Shown here piece by piece: positions 1 to 8,686 of a DNA stretch of 43,802 nt. The notes under the pieces are model-generated. The model saw only the letters and a program-made list of their open reading frames with translations, was not told where the DNA came from and searched no databases. A program made the position numbers and the translations under genes. Origin of the DNA: Candidatus Baldrarchaeum yapensis (GTDB taxonomy: Archaea > Asgardarchaeota > Baldrarchaeia > Baldrarchaeales > Baldrarchaeaceae); assembly GCA_016840465.1 (NCBI GenBank), contig JAEOSH010000015.1, forward strand, positions 1 to 43,802. The letters run 5' to 3'. Position 1 is the stretch's first letter, and each line of letters opens with the position of its first letter.

Positions 1-26
1 GGCTCGGAGATGTGTATAAGAGACAG
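1..26. other. Nextera transposase adapter (artefact)
   Basis: The first 26 bases match the 3' part of the Nextera read-2 adapter: GGCTCGG followed by the 19-base Tn5 mosaic end AGATGTGTATAAGAGACAG. This is library sequence left on the contig end and should be trimmed. It does not represent a natural Tn5 end, because it continues outward into the synthetic adapter arm. Confidence 0.97.
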
Positions 27-309
27 CCTCCTACACTAACCTCCTTTAATTCGTTTAACTAAAACCTTCATTAGCAGATTAAATGTTCGTCCCAAGATGC
101 AGAGTATTGCTGACGAATATTTTGAGGGATTTCAACCAAGTTTGCCATATTTGATTATTTATAGCCATCAATGGCAATTTTTAGCTTATTCAGCGTCCAT
201 TAAATGTTTTTGATGCTGAATTTACCTCGTGCACTTTCTGCATTTTTCACACACTTAACAATTATTAAAAATCTGACACAATAATATGAAGTTGTAAAGA
301 ATTAGTTAT
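27..309. other. AT-rich stretch without a recognised gene
   Basis: I see no convincing gene here. The AT-rich element ATAATAT near 281-287 lies about 30 bases before the next start codon and could be the TATA box of a leaderless antitoxin-toxin transcript. Confidence 0.5.
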
Positions 310-318
310 GTGATAAAA

Positions 319-540
319 ATGACCGATGTGATAACAATATATGATGAACAGGGGAGAACTAAACTGCCTGCACGTGTTCTTAGGAAGTTGGGACTGGGAA
401 AGAATTCAAAGCTGCTCGTAAAAGTATCAGGAGATAGCATAATTCTGACGCCTTTGAGGGTGAAATGGCCAAAGAAGGGGAAAATCGATGAGGATAAAGT
501 TTTAGAGGAAAAACATCTCGCATGGTATGAGGTGCCGTAA
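319..540 (+). CDS. AbrB/MazE-type antitoxin
   Basis: Small protein of about 73 residues with the swapped-hairpin AbrB signature at its N-terminus (VITIYDEQGRTKLPARVLRKLGL, then a K-L-L-V-K-V strand), the DNA-binding fold of VapB/MazE antitoxins. The C-terminal tail (KGKIDEDKVLEEKHLAWYEVP) is the part expected to wrap the toxin. Its TAA stop directly abuts the TTG start of the PIN-domain gene, so the two are almost certainly co-transcribed and translationally coupled. A GTG at 310 in the same frame is an alternative start; no clear ribosome site separates them. Likely represses its own promoter, as such antitoxins do (family knowledge). Confidence 0.75.
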   Translation: MTDVITIYDEQGRTKLPARVLRKLGLGKNSKLLVKVSGDSIILTPLRVKWPKKGKIDEDKVLEEKHLAWYEVP

Positions 541-1050
541 TTGATAATACTTCTGGACACGATTGCCCTCTGGGCCCTTGTATTTGAGGATTCTAAGTAC
601 CACGAGTTCGTGATAAAGGAGTTGGAGGGAAAGAGGGCCTACATACTTGACATACAACTTTTAGAACTCCTCAGGGTGATCTACAGGTCATTTTCGCAGA
701 ATGGAACGGATTATGATGCTGGAGTTAATAAAATGCTTGAGATCTCCGAATTTATCAGGATGAAGGGGTTCTCGCTTAAGAACATAGATCTGAGGTATAT
801 GAGCACGGAGGCTGATGACTTCGTTGGAGGGGTGAAGATTCTAAACTCAGAAAGAGAGTTATTTAAGAGGGTCGGTCCAAGAGACACTTGGTGGCCTGAA
901 ATCGTCGATGCCATTATCGCGTATAAGTGGAAATCCCTCAATGCACTGCTCTATACGAGAGATTCCGCCCTCATAGCGTACGGAAAGAAGAACGATTTAC
1001 AGTATAAGATCATAAGGGCAATTCAATCAGATTTTATGTATCGAAGGTAA
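541..1050 (+). CDS. PIN-domain ribonuclease toxin (VapC-like)
   Basis: A 169-residue protein starting at TTG immediately after the antitoxin stop. It shows the PIN layout: an N-terminal Asp in ILLDT, a Glu in the second helix (LLELLRV), and late acidic residues in the stretch IVDAIIAYKW followed by LLYTRDSAL. PIN toxins are Mg-dependent RNases that cut tRNA or rRNA. It is somewhat longer than usual (130-150 residues), with extra sequence in the middle. Its 3' end runs 28 bases into the 3' end of the convergent ROK kinase. The VapC assignment rests on motif pattern and the antitoxin neighbour, not on close similarity. Confidence 0.7.
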   Translation: MIILLDTIALWALVFEDSKYHEFVIKELEGKRAYILDIQLLELLRVIYRSFSQNGTDYDAGVNKMLEISEFIRMKGFSLKNIDLRYMSTEADDFVGGVKILNSERELFKRVGPRDTWWPEIVDAIIAYKWKSLNALLYTRDSALIAYGKKNDLQYKIIRAIQSDFMYRR

Positions 1051-2018
1051 GTTTCCGGTGGTTCCATTGCGAGGCCGAGCGCTCCTAGGAGTACCACGTC
1101 CTCTCTCAGGGTGGTAATTTCTATCCGGGGTATCCTATTTATTGCATATTCTCCGATATTTTCAATTATGGGGTTGAGGACAAGGTGCTTTGGGTTTTTT
1201 AGTGCCACCGCGCCGCCTATCGTTATCAACTCCGGGTCGTACATGTTCACCAGCACCGAGAAACCGATCGCGTTCAATCTGCCTACTTCATTCACTATAT
1301 TCCTCGCAAGTTCATCGCCCTTGTCTGCCAGCCTAAAAATCATCTCAGCGGTCAGTTTAGAAAAGTCCCCACCGGTTTCTTTGGTCAGTAAGCTTCTCTT
1401 GACGAGTTCTTCATCCGACCTGCTGATGAGGTATCTTGCAAAATTGGGTATATTTTTCCCGGAACAGTACGCCTCCCAGTGTCCGCGCTTGCCACAGCCG
1501 CACACAAGTTTCCCCTCCATGTCTATCACCATGTGGCCTATCTCGGCGGCGTTTCCATCCTTTCCTATCAGAAGGTTCCCGTCGACGTAGACTCCTCCCC
1601 CTATTCCTGTACTGAGTGTGACGTAAACGATGTTTTCGTACTTTTCTCCTCGTCCGTACATTTTCTCACCAATGACGCCGGCGGTGGCGTCATTGACTAG
1701 GTAAACAGGCACCGAGAACTTTTTCCTCAATGGAGAGACCAAATTTACGTTTCGCAGTGGTGCGTTCACTGGAGTGAGTATCATTCCACGCCTTATGTCC
1801 AGTGGCCCGATGGAACCTATACCTATTCCCGAGATCTTTTTAACACTAACTTTCTGCATCAATGCACTTATTGTATCTGCAAGCCATCGCACGATGTCGG
1901 TTCCCGGGAATTTGCTCGTTTTCTCGACGACCCTTCCCAATAACTCGCCATCCTCACTACCAATAGCAACTCTGACCCACGTTGCGCCGATATCTATTCC
2001 TATCGCAAATCTGGTCAT
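1023..2018 (-). CDS. ROK-family sugar kinase (glucokinase-like)
   Basis: A 331-residue ROK kinase that phosphorylates glucose or a related hexose using ATP. Visible are the phosphate-binding motif GIDIGATWVRVAIG at the N-terminus, the NDAT sugar-binding segment, the STGIGGGVYVDG loop, and the ROK zinc motif CGCGKRGHWEAYCSG near residue 180. The last zinc-motif position is His rather than Cys, a variant I believe occurs in archaeal ROK kinases. Start ATG is preceded by GGAGAT. It is monocistronic and convergent with the toxin gene. Substrate cannot be settled; N-acetylmannosamine or allose kinase activity is possible. Confidence 0.88.
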   Translation of the reverse strand: MTRFAIGIDIGATWVRVAIGSEDGELLGRVVEKTSKFPGTDIVRWLADTISALMQKVSVKKISGIGIGSIGPLDIRRGMILTPVNAPLRNVNLVSPLRKKFSVPVYLVNDATAGVIGEKMYGRGEKYENIVYVTLSTGIGGGVYVDGNLLIGKDGNAAEIGHMVIDMEGKLVCGCGKRGHWEAYCSGKNIPNFARYLISRSDEELVKRSLLTKETGGDFSKLTAEMIFRLADKGDELARNIVNEVGRLNAIGFSVLVNMYDPELITIGGAVALKNPKHLVLNPIIENIGEYAINRIPRIEITTLREDVVLLGALGLAMEPPETYLRYIKSD

Positions 2019-2153
2019 ACCATCTCCTCACATTTTTTCCAGTCGTGATTTGCGTTGAGCGTACTACATGTTTTTATGGAGTTGCAAAGGAGTATACGCC
2101 TTTCCGTAGGTGGGAAGGAAACACTCATTTAGATGTGTTGAGAACGTAGGCAT

Positions 2154-3167
2154 ATGACGAGAGAAACCATACGTGTGGTAATATACGGGCTTGGCGCGAT
2201 CGGTTCCCTGATAGCAAGGCGCGCGCTGAGGAGGAAGAACCTGGAGATAATCGGCGGGATTGAGATAAATCCCGAAAAGGTCGGGAAGGATCTCGGTGAA
2301 GTGCTCGGTTTGGGCGAGAAACTTGGAGCCAAGGTTGTACACGACAAGGATGCGCTCGACTTCCTGATGGAAAATCGTCCCGATGCCGTCATACACTCCA
2401 CGCTCACCTTCCTTGATAAGATATACCCTCAGCTTGTGCGTTGCATAAAAGCGCGCGCCAATGTTGTCTCAACCGCCGAAACGCTGGCTTATCCCTGGTA
2501 CAGGTACCCCGAGCTTGCCACTCTGATAGACGAGATGGCAAAGAAGTATGAGGTTACGGTTCTGGGAACAGGAGTGAACCCCGGGTTCATATTCGATAGT
2601 TTACCTGCCTTTCTGACATCCGTTTGCGTGGATGTAAAGAAAATTCACGTAATAAGATCGATAGACGCTGCGAAGAGAAGATTTCCCTTCCAAAAGAAGT
2701 ATGGTCTAGGTATGGATCCCGAAGAGTTCAGAGAGAAATTATCTCGGGGTGAGATAACGGCGCACGTCGGCTATGCCGAATCGATACTGCTGATAGCGTC
2801 CATGATTGGCGTGGAGTTGGACAGGGTCGAGGAGGGTCAGGAGCCCGTGATTGCCGATAAAGCTATGGAGACTCAGTATTTCAAGATAAAGCCGGGTCAG
2901 GTTTGCGGGATCAGGGGGTACGGGATCGGGTACCACAACGGTGAGGAGTTCATAAGGTTGGAGTTGCTCGCCGCCGTCGGGAGGGAGGATTACGATGAGA
3001 TAGTAATAGAGGGTGAGCCGCCAATGAAGTGGAGGAACGAGTACGGAACATCTGGAGATATAGCGACGGCCGCTATGGTTATAAACATGGTACCGAGAGT
3101 AGTACGCGCCCCGCCGGGGTTGCTGACAATGAAGGATATGCAAATACCATCGCTATCTCTGAAATGA
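2154..3167 (+). CDS. 2,4-diaminopentanoate dehydrogenase-like oxidoreductase
   Basis: A 337-residue protein with an N-terminal Rossmann fold (YGLGAIGSLIARRAL) of the dihydrodipicolinate reductase type, and a C-terminal half ending in GDIATAAMVINMVPRVVRAPPG and LLTMKDM, the hallmark tail of the 2,4-diaminopentanoate dehydrogenase (Ord) family. Family members oxidatively deaminate 2,4-diaminopentanoate in ornithine fermentation or act on related diamino acids. The next gene, 15 bases downstream, is a PLP aminomutase/aminotransferase, so the pair probably handles one amino-acid substrate. The cofactor and exact substrate are unknown. Confidence 0.75.
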   Translation: MTRETIRVVIYGLGAIGSLIARRALRRKNLEIIGGIEINPEKVGKDLGEVLGLGEKLGAKVVHDKDALDFLMENRPDAVIHSTLTFLDKIYPQLVRCIKARANVVSTAETLAYPWYRYPELATLIDEMAKKYEVTVLGTGVNPGFIFDSLPAFLTSVCVDVKKIHVIRSIDAAKRRFPFQKKYGLGMDPEEFREKLSRGEITAHVGYAESILLIASMIGVELDRVEEGQEPVIADKAMETQYFKIKPGQVCGIRGYGIGYHNGEEFIRLELLAAVGREDYDEIVIEGEPPMKWRNEYGTSGDIATAAMVINMVPRVVRAPPGLLTMKDMQIPSLSLK

Positions 3168-3182
3168 TGTGGAGGGATGAGG

Positions 3183-4496
3183 ATGGATTACGTGGAATTT
3201 ACTCCCAAATCTAGGGAGTTGTTCGAGAGAGCAAGGAAAGTGCTTCCGGGAGGAGTATCCTACGTCATAAGGTACGTCGATCCGTACCCATTTTATGTTG
3301 TCAAGGCGAAGGGTTGCAGGTTGTGGGACGTGGACGGCAACGAATACATAGATTTCTGGATGGCGCATGGCGCGGTTGTCACCGGGCATGGCTACGAGCC
3401 CGTAATAAATGCTGTGAGAGAACAGTTGGAGTACGGCCTCCATATGGGATGGTGTAATGAGTGGGAGATCAAGTGGGCGGAGGCCGTATGCAGGTGGTTT
3501 GATGCGGATATGGTGCGCCCCACAAACAGTGGTACGGAGGCAAATATGTACGCGGTAAGATTGGCGAGGGCGTACACTGGAAAGGAGAAGGTGGGAAAAT
3601 TCGAGGGAGGTTGGCACGGAGGTTATGACGGTCTCCACAAGGCGGTTACCTATCCCTATGACAAGCCCGCATCATTGGGTTTGACCGAGGGGGCATTGAA
3701 ATACATTATAACCCTTCCGTACAATGATCTCGACGGTGTCCGTAAGAGAATAAAAGGAGAAGATGTCGCATGTATAATAATAGAGCCCGTATTGGGCGCA
3801 GGGGGATGTATACCCGCTGATAAGGAGTTCTTGAAGGGATTACGCGAGTTGTGCGATGATATGGGAATTTTACTAATATTCGACGAGGTTATAACTGGCT
3901 TTAGATTCTACAAGGGCGCTCAGCACTACTATGGTGTGAAACCGGATCTCACGACGCTGGGTAAGGCTGTGGGTGGTCAGTTCTTCCCCGGGGCTGGGGC
4001 ATTCTGCGGGCGTGAGGACATAATGGAACTTCTCGATCACATTAAGAGGCCGAATTTCTGGGAGAGGGCCTTCCACGGCGGAACCTATGTTGGGAACGCA
4101 CTCACCATGAGGGCAGGATGTACTCTCATAACCGAGTTGGAGAAAAACGCCGATAAGTTCTATCCCTATATGGACCAGTTAGGAGAGAGATTTAGGAAGG
4201 GTCTTGAGGATGTATTCTCCAGTTACGGGTTCGAGGCTTACGTTACCGGCGTCGGTTCAATGATAGGGATACATTTCACAAGGGAGAAGCCGGTCGACGG
4301 CATCACTTCGGAGCGGACGAAAGATGTGGAGATGTGCAATAAGTTCTTCCGGCACATGCTGAACAACAAGGTCGTTTATGTATCAGCGCTGAAACCCCAT
4401 CTGTTCATTTCAGTTGCCCATACTGAGAAGGAGATCGACACCTTTGTGTCACTGACGGAGGAGTTTGTGAAGAGAAATGTTAAGGAGAAAAAGTAG
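3183..4496 (+). CDS. Glutamate-1-semialdehyde aminomutase-like PLP enzyme
   Basis: About 437 residues, class-III aminotransferase fold closest in pattern to HemL. It carries RPTNSGTEANMYAVRLAR (substrate/PLP region), IFDEVITGFR (PLP-binding Asp) and DLTTLGKAVGGQ with the Schiff-base lysine. I start it at ATG 3183 because GGAGGG at 3171-3176 is 6 bases upstream; ATG 3177 would touch that site. Its partner upstream is the diaminopentanoate dehydrogenase-like gene, which points away from tetrapyrrole synthesis and toward amino-group movement on a diamino acid or aminoacyl substrate. No other tetrapyrrole gene is near. HemL itself remains possible. Confidence 0.72.
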   Translation: MDYVEFTPKSRELFERARKVLPGGVSYVIRYVDPYPFYVVKAKGCRLWDVDGNEYIDFWMAHGAVVTGHGYEPVINAVREQLEYGLHMGWCNEWEIKWAEAVCRWFDADMVRPTNSGTEANMYAVRLARAYTGKEKVGKFEGGWHGGYDGLHKAVTYPYDKPASLGLTEGALKYIITLPYNDLDGVRKRIKGEDVACIIIEPVLGAGGCIPADKEFLKGLRELCDDMGILLIFDEVITGFRFYKGAQHYYGVKPDLTTLGKAVGGQFFPGAGAFCGREDIMELLDHIKRPNFWERAFHGGTYVGNALTMRAGCTLITELEKNADKFYPYMDQLGERFRKGLEDVFSSYGFEAYVTGVGSMIGIHFTREKPVDGITSERTKDVEMCNKFFRHMLNNKVVYVSALKPHLFISVAHTEKEIDTFVSLTEEFVKRNVKEKK

Positions 4497-4498
4497 TT

Positions 4499-7258
4499 TT
4501 ACTTTCCCCTCATTCCGAAAATTTTTCCTCTTAGGAGGTACTTCTCCGCCTCGAACGCTACGAGTATGGTCGCGGCAAACGGTATTGCCAGTAGCAATGA
4601 GTAGAGCGAGAGGGCTGTCATCTTGAAGAGCATCTGGAATATTGGCATGTATATGAAGATCAATGCGAAGATTATCGATGATGCAACGGCCGCAACCAGG
4701 TACTTATTCTTAAACGGTCCTATTTCGTGTAGAAGATGGCGTTCGGATCTAGCCGTGAATGCCGCGAACATCTCGAGCATTGTTATGTACCAGAAGCACA
4801 TTGTTCGTGCGTATATCTCGTTAAAGGACAGCAATGACCAGTAGAACAGAAGTATTCCCCAAGTTGCGAGCACGATTCCGCCGGTTGCAATGAATATTTT
4901 CACCATGGGGGTGAAAATGCTCTCCTCCGGGTCCCGAGGTGGACGCTCCATAATATCTGGGTCGTAGGGGTCCACACCGAGGGCTATTGCCGGAAGTCCG
5001 TCAGTTAGCAGGTTTATGAGCAGTATCTGTATTGCTACGAGCGGTAGCGGCAACCATAGCAGTCCGGCGACAAACATTAGCAAAATCTCGCCGACATTAC
5101 ATGCGAGGAGGTACATGAGGTACTTCTTTATATTTTCGTAGGCCCCTCTTCCCTCCTCGACGGCTGCAACTATCGTTGCAAAGTTATCATCAGCTAGTAC
5201 CATGTCCGCTACCTCTTTTGTCACATCAGTACCCTTTATTCCCATTGCAACACCCACATCGGCTCTTTTAACTGCAGGGGCGTCGTTAACGCCATCGCCC
5301 GTCATTGCAACGACGTGCCCTCTCTTCTTAAGCGCGTTCACTATACGTAGCTTGTGCTCTGGGGAGACGCGAGCGAACACCACAACATCCTCTATAACCT
5401 CTTCCAGCTCCTCATCGCTCATCCTGTCCAGATCCCTACCAGTGAGCACCTTACCCTCCTCGCTACCCTCGAGTAGCCCTATTTCTCTTGCAACGGCGAC
5501 CGCGGTCAGTTTATGATCGCCTGTTATCATTTTCACTTTAATACCTGCCTTCTTACACTTCTCTAGCGCGGGAATTACTTCCTCACGAGGTGGATCGAAC
5601 ATTCCCTGAAGTCCCACGAATATTAGTCCCTCTTCCACGCTTTCATCTACTTTCTCGACTTCCGGCCCAAGTTCTCTGTAAGCCATTGCAAGTACTCTTA
5701 GTGCTGACCCCGCCATTCTCTCAACCGTATCTAGTATTCTTCTTCGATCCTCTTCGCTCAGCACCTCCACCCTTCCGTTCTTTCGGATGTGCGAGCAGAG
5801 GTTCAAGACGACCTCGGGTGCCCCCTTCATGTAAAGTATCGTTCTTCCGTCCGGCATTCTATGTACGGTTGACATCCTCTTCCTCATGGAGTCGAACGGG
5901 ACTTCTCCGATCCTTGGGAACTTTTCGGGGAGTTTCTCCACGTCGATGCTCGCTTTTGCCGCAGATACCAGCAAGGCTATCTCGGTCGGGTCTCCCACCC
6001 ATTTAATGCCCTGCTTGTCCCTGATCATTTTCGCGTCGTTGCACAGCGCCCCTATCTCCAGCAGTAATATGAGGTCTTCGTCCTCCCGCGGGTCTATCCT
6101 CTCGTTCTTCTCATTTAAAAACTCTCCCGTGATCTCGAAACCGGTCCCAGTGACTTTATAAGTTTTTCCTCCCACGAAAATCTCTTTAACTGTCATTTCG
6201 TTTTTCGTTATAGTCCCCGTCTTATCGGAGCATATCACGGTGACGCATCCTAATGTCTCGACAGCATATAGTTTTCTAACGATGGCGTTGCGTTTTGCCA
6301 TACGCTGTACACCCACCGCTAGTGAAATGGTAACTACGGCTGGTAGTGCCTCTGGGACCGCTGCCACCGCTAGGCTTACGCCCCAAATGAACATCTCGAC
6401 GGTCACTTCAAAGGGTGGTCGCTGTTCGAAGACTACTCCACGCACCATACCGAGGCCCGCAACCACGAAACATACGATTAAGCATATCAGGCCGAGCCAC
6501 TTTCCAACTTCTTCCATCTTTCTCTGGAGTGGGGTCTTTTCTATCTCCACCTCCTGCAACATCGCCGCTATTTTTCCAAACTCGGTGTTCATGCCAGTAG
6601 TGGTAACAACAGCCTTGCCCCTTCCCCTCGTAACGAATGTCCCCATGAACACCATGTTTTTCCTCTCGGCAACCGGAATGTTAACGTCATGGAGGGGAGA
6701 AGTTGTCTTAGGAACTGGGACGGATTCTCCTGTTAGGACTGCTTCGTCAACCTCCAGATTTACTGCCTCTATCAGTCTCGCGTCAGCGGGAACCCTATCA
6801 CCGGTTTCCAAAACTATTATGTCTCCGGGGACTACCTCCCTAGCAGGTATTTCCACTATTTTACTATCTCTGAGGACTCGCGCCCTAGGTGCCGCCAGTT
6901 CTCTTAGGGCCTCTAATGCTTTCTCGGATCGATACTCCTGTACGAATCCCAGAACCGCGCATGCAATTACTATTGCGAATATTACTGTTGCATCTAGGAT
7001 TTCTCCCAGAGCCAGCGATACCAGTGTCGCTATTAGCAAAATTATGATGAGGACGTCCTTAAATTGGTTGAGGAACATCATTAGGGGGGATACTTTCTTT
7101 CGCTCCTCTATCTCGTTATATCCAAAGACTTCGAGCCTCCTTTGCGCCTCTTCCGATGAGAGGCCGTCCTCTCTTGTGTCGAGTATCCTCATGACGTCTT
7201 TTATTCCCATTGCGTGCGGATGCTCCACCCCAATCCTTTTGTGCTCCTGCATCTCCAT
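4499..7258 (-). CDS. P-type calcium-transporting ATPase (SERCA-like)
   Basis: About 919 residues, full-length P2A-type cation pump. Visible are the actuator motif TGES, the ion-site helix AAVPEALPAVVT, the phosphorylation site CSDKTGTITKNE, KGAPE in the nucleotide domain, TGDGVNDAPAVKRADVGVAMG in the hinge, and M5-M6 with INLLTDGLPAIALG. These match Ca2+/H+-type exporters that pump Ca2+ (or Mn2+) out of the cytosol. The N-terminal cation-ATPase domain begins at EDGLSSEEAQRRL. I chose ATG 7258, preceded by GGGAG; an in-frame GTG at 7303 would add 15 hydrophobic residues. It faces the histidine operon divergently. Ion specificity is inferred. Confidence 0.92.
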   Translation of the reverse strand: MEMQEHKRIGVEHPHAMGIKDVMRILDTREDGLSSEEAQRRLEVFGYNEIEERKKVSPLMMFLNQFKDVLIIILLIATLVSLALGEILDATVIFAIVIACAVLGFVQEYRSEKALEALRELAAPRARVLRDSKIVEIPAREVVPGDIIVLETGDRVPADARLIEAVNLEVDEAVLTGESVPVPKTTSPLHDVNIPVAERKNMVFMGTFVTRGRGKAVVTTTGMNTEFGKIAAMLQEVEIEKTPLQRKMEEVGKWLGLICLIVCFVVAGLGMVRGVVFEQRPPFEVTVEMFIWGVSLAVAAVPEALPAVVTISLAVGVQRMAKRNAIVRKLYAVETLGCVTVICSDKTGTITKNEMTVKEIFVGGKTYKVTGTGFEITGEFLNEKNERIDPREDEDLILLLEIGALCNDAKMIRDKQGIKWVGDPTEIALLVSAAKASIDVEKLPEKFPRIGEVPFDSMRKRMSTVHRMPDGRTILYMKGAPEVVLNLCSHIRKNGRVEVLSEEDRRRILDTVERMAGSALRVLAMAYRELGPEVEKVDESVEEGLIFVGLQGMFDPPREEVIPALEKCKKAGIKVKMITGDHKLTAVAVAREIGLLEGSEEGKVLTGRDLDRMSDEELEEVIEDVVVFARVSPEHKLRIVNALKKRGHVVAMTGDGVNDAPAVKRADVGVAMGIKGTDVTKEVADMVLADDNFATIVAAVEEGRGAYENIKKYLMYLLACNVGEILLMFVAGLLWLPLPLVAIQILLINLLTDGLPAIALGVDPYDPDIMERPPRDPEESIFTPMVKIFIATGGIVLATWGILLFYWSLLSFNEIYARTMCFWYITMLEMFAAFTARSERHLLHEIGPFKNKYLVAAVASSIIFALIFIYMPIFQMLFKMTALSLYSLLLAIPFAATILVAFEAEKYLLRGKIFGMRGK

Positions 7259-7550
7259 CAACACGCATACTCCCAGTTTGAGAAATACTATCGAAAGGCG
7301 CACATATTAAGCATTTCCCGGGTCGTGGGCCCTCCTCTTATTAATTTTGTAAAGTGTTATCTTTTCGTGCAGATGGTCCACAGACTAGAGTTCGATAAAA
7401 ATTTGCAACATTGTGGTAGCGGTGATAATCCGCCTGTTCGGTTATCCCTTCTGCAGTGATCCGCCGTATTCTAACACGCTACATTACACGGTTTTCCGAG
7501 AGTTTCATATGTAGTTATCTTAAGAACGACGAGCAGGTATTCTTGCCCAT

Positions 7551-7684
7551 AAGGTTTAAATTCCTATGTGCTGTGAAGATGTAGGGTGGAAAGGATGAGA
7601 GGTCGTCGAGTTCACGAGTGTTAGTTGTTCGGTTTTCCTACTTCTGTCCGAAAAGGGTGAGCCGAGCCTCCGGGGGTGGAGGCG
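7551..7684 (+). promoter_or_regulatory. Promoter and structured leader of the his operon
   Basis: AAGG followed by GTTTAAATT (7551-7562) reads as a BRE/TATA pair, placing transcription start near 7585 and leaving a leader of about 100 bases. The leader holds a possible 9-codon upstream ORF (7595-7624: M R G R R V H E C, one His codon), a TTCGG/CCGAA stem (7628-7632 with 7648-7652), and a CCTCC/GGAGG stem (7667-7671 with 7678-7682) that buries the ribosome-binding site of hisG. This suggests translational control of the operon; the control is inferred. The remainder of the gap from 7311 shows nothing else I can name. Confidence 0.5.
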
Positions 7685-8686
7685 ATGAAGCTCAGGTTTG
7701 CAATACCGAAGGGTTCCTTGGGCGAGGCAACACTAAACCTTCTGAGCGAGGCCGGTTATAAGCTAAGGGGGCACGAGAGGTCTTATAGGCCGGTGATAAA
7801 CGACCCGGACATCGAGGTCAGAATTTTACGCCCTCAGGAGATACCGCAACTTGTGGAGGAAGGGTATCAGGATATCGGAATAACGGGCATCGACTGGGTT
7901 ATCGAAACGGGTGCCGACGTTCTTGACCTCCAAGATCTGGAGTACGGCGCGGTGGACATAGTTCTCGCGGTGAGCAAGGATTGGAGAGATGTTAACAGTT
8001 TCGAGGATCTGCTTAACAGAGTTCTACGCGAGGATAGACCCTTGAGGATATACACCGAGTATCTCAACATCTCCAGCAGGTGGATACACAGTCAGGAAGC
8101 CTATAGGGAAAAGTTCGGAGACGTTGAGCCGCAGGTGATAACGCCTTGGTTAAAGCGAGGGGATAACCCGAGAGTGAAGATATACCTGAGCTTTGGAGCG
8201 ACCGAGGCAAAGCCCCCAGACACCGCGGATGCGATAATAGATGCCACAAGCACCGGAATAACGCTCGAACAAAACAATCTCAAGCCAATAGAGGTACTTC
8301 TGAAGTCCACTGCACACCTCATTGCAAATAAGGACGCTATGCGGGACCCCAACAAGAGGGAGAAGATCCTAGATGTATTGAGTTTGCTAAGGGGCGTCGT
8401 GGAGGCGCGCAAAAAGCTGCACATATTCGTTAATGTCAGAGAGGAGAACCTCAAGAAAATAATACCTCTTCTGCCCGCGCTCAAGAGCCCGACCATAAGC
8501 CCGCTCTCAAAGAAGGGATGGTATGCGATAAACACCGTGATAGACGAGGAGCAGTTTCTCAGGATTTTACCGGTCCTGAGAAGGTACACCCAGGGGCTGG
8601 TTGTGCACAAGCCCAGACAGGTTCTACCGCTCGATGAGATCATGAAAGAGGGGGCGAGCGGCACTGAAAATGATAGTTCTACATAA
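7685..8686 (+). CDS. hisG: ATP phosphoribosyltransferase
   Basis: First enzyme of histidine synthesis, joining ATP and PRPP to PR-ATP. The protein of 333 residues begins KLRFAIPKGSLGEATLNLL, includes DIGITGIDWV and the PRPP loop IIDATSTGITLEQNNL, and ends with a C-terminal ferredoxin-like domain. It is therefore the long form, which is feedback-controlled by histidine and needs no HisZ. ATG 7685 was chosen because GGTGGAGG lies just upstream; the in-frame GTG at 7676 would overlap that site. It overlaps hisD by 17 bases. Confidence 0.95.
   Translation: MKLRFAIPKGSLGEATLNLLSEAGYKLRGHERSYRPVINDPDIEVRILRPQEIPQLVEEGYQDIGITGIDWVIETGADVLDLQDLEYGAVDIVLAVSKDWRDVNSFEDLLNRVLREDRPLRIYTEYLNISSRWIHSQEAYREKFGDVEPQVITPWLKRGDNPRVKIYLSFGATEAKPPDTADAIIDATSTGITLEQNNLKPIEVLLKSTAHLIANKDAMRDPNKREKILDVLSLLRGVVEARKKLHIFVNVREENLKKIIPLLPALKSPTISPLSKKGWYAINTVIDEEQFLRILPVLRRYTQGLVVHKPRQVLPLDEIMKEGASGTENDSST

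Noticed and set aside
1-26. Natural Tn5-like transposon end
   Set aside because: The mosaic end continues outward into the synthetic Nextera arm (GGCTCGG), so it is library adapter.
6240-7310. 356-codon plus-strand frame opposite the P-type ATPase
   Set aside because: Ser/Thr-rich antisense shadow of a full-length, motif-complete ATPase.
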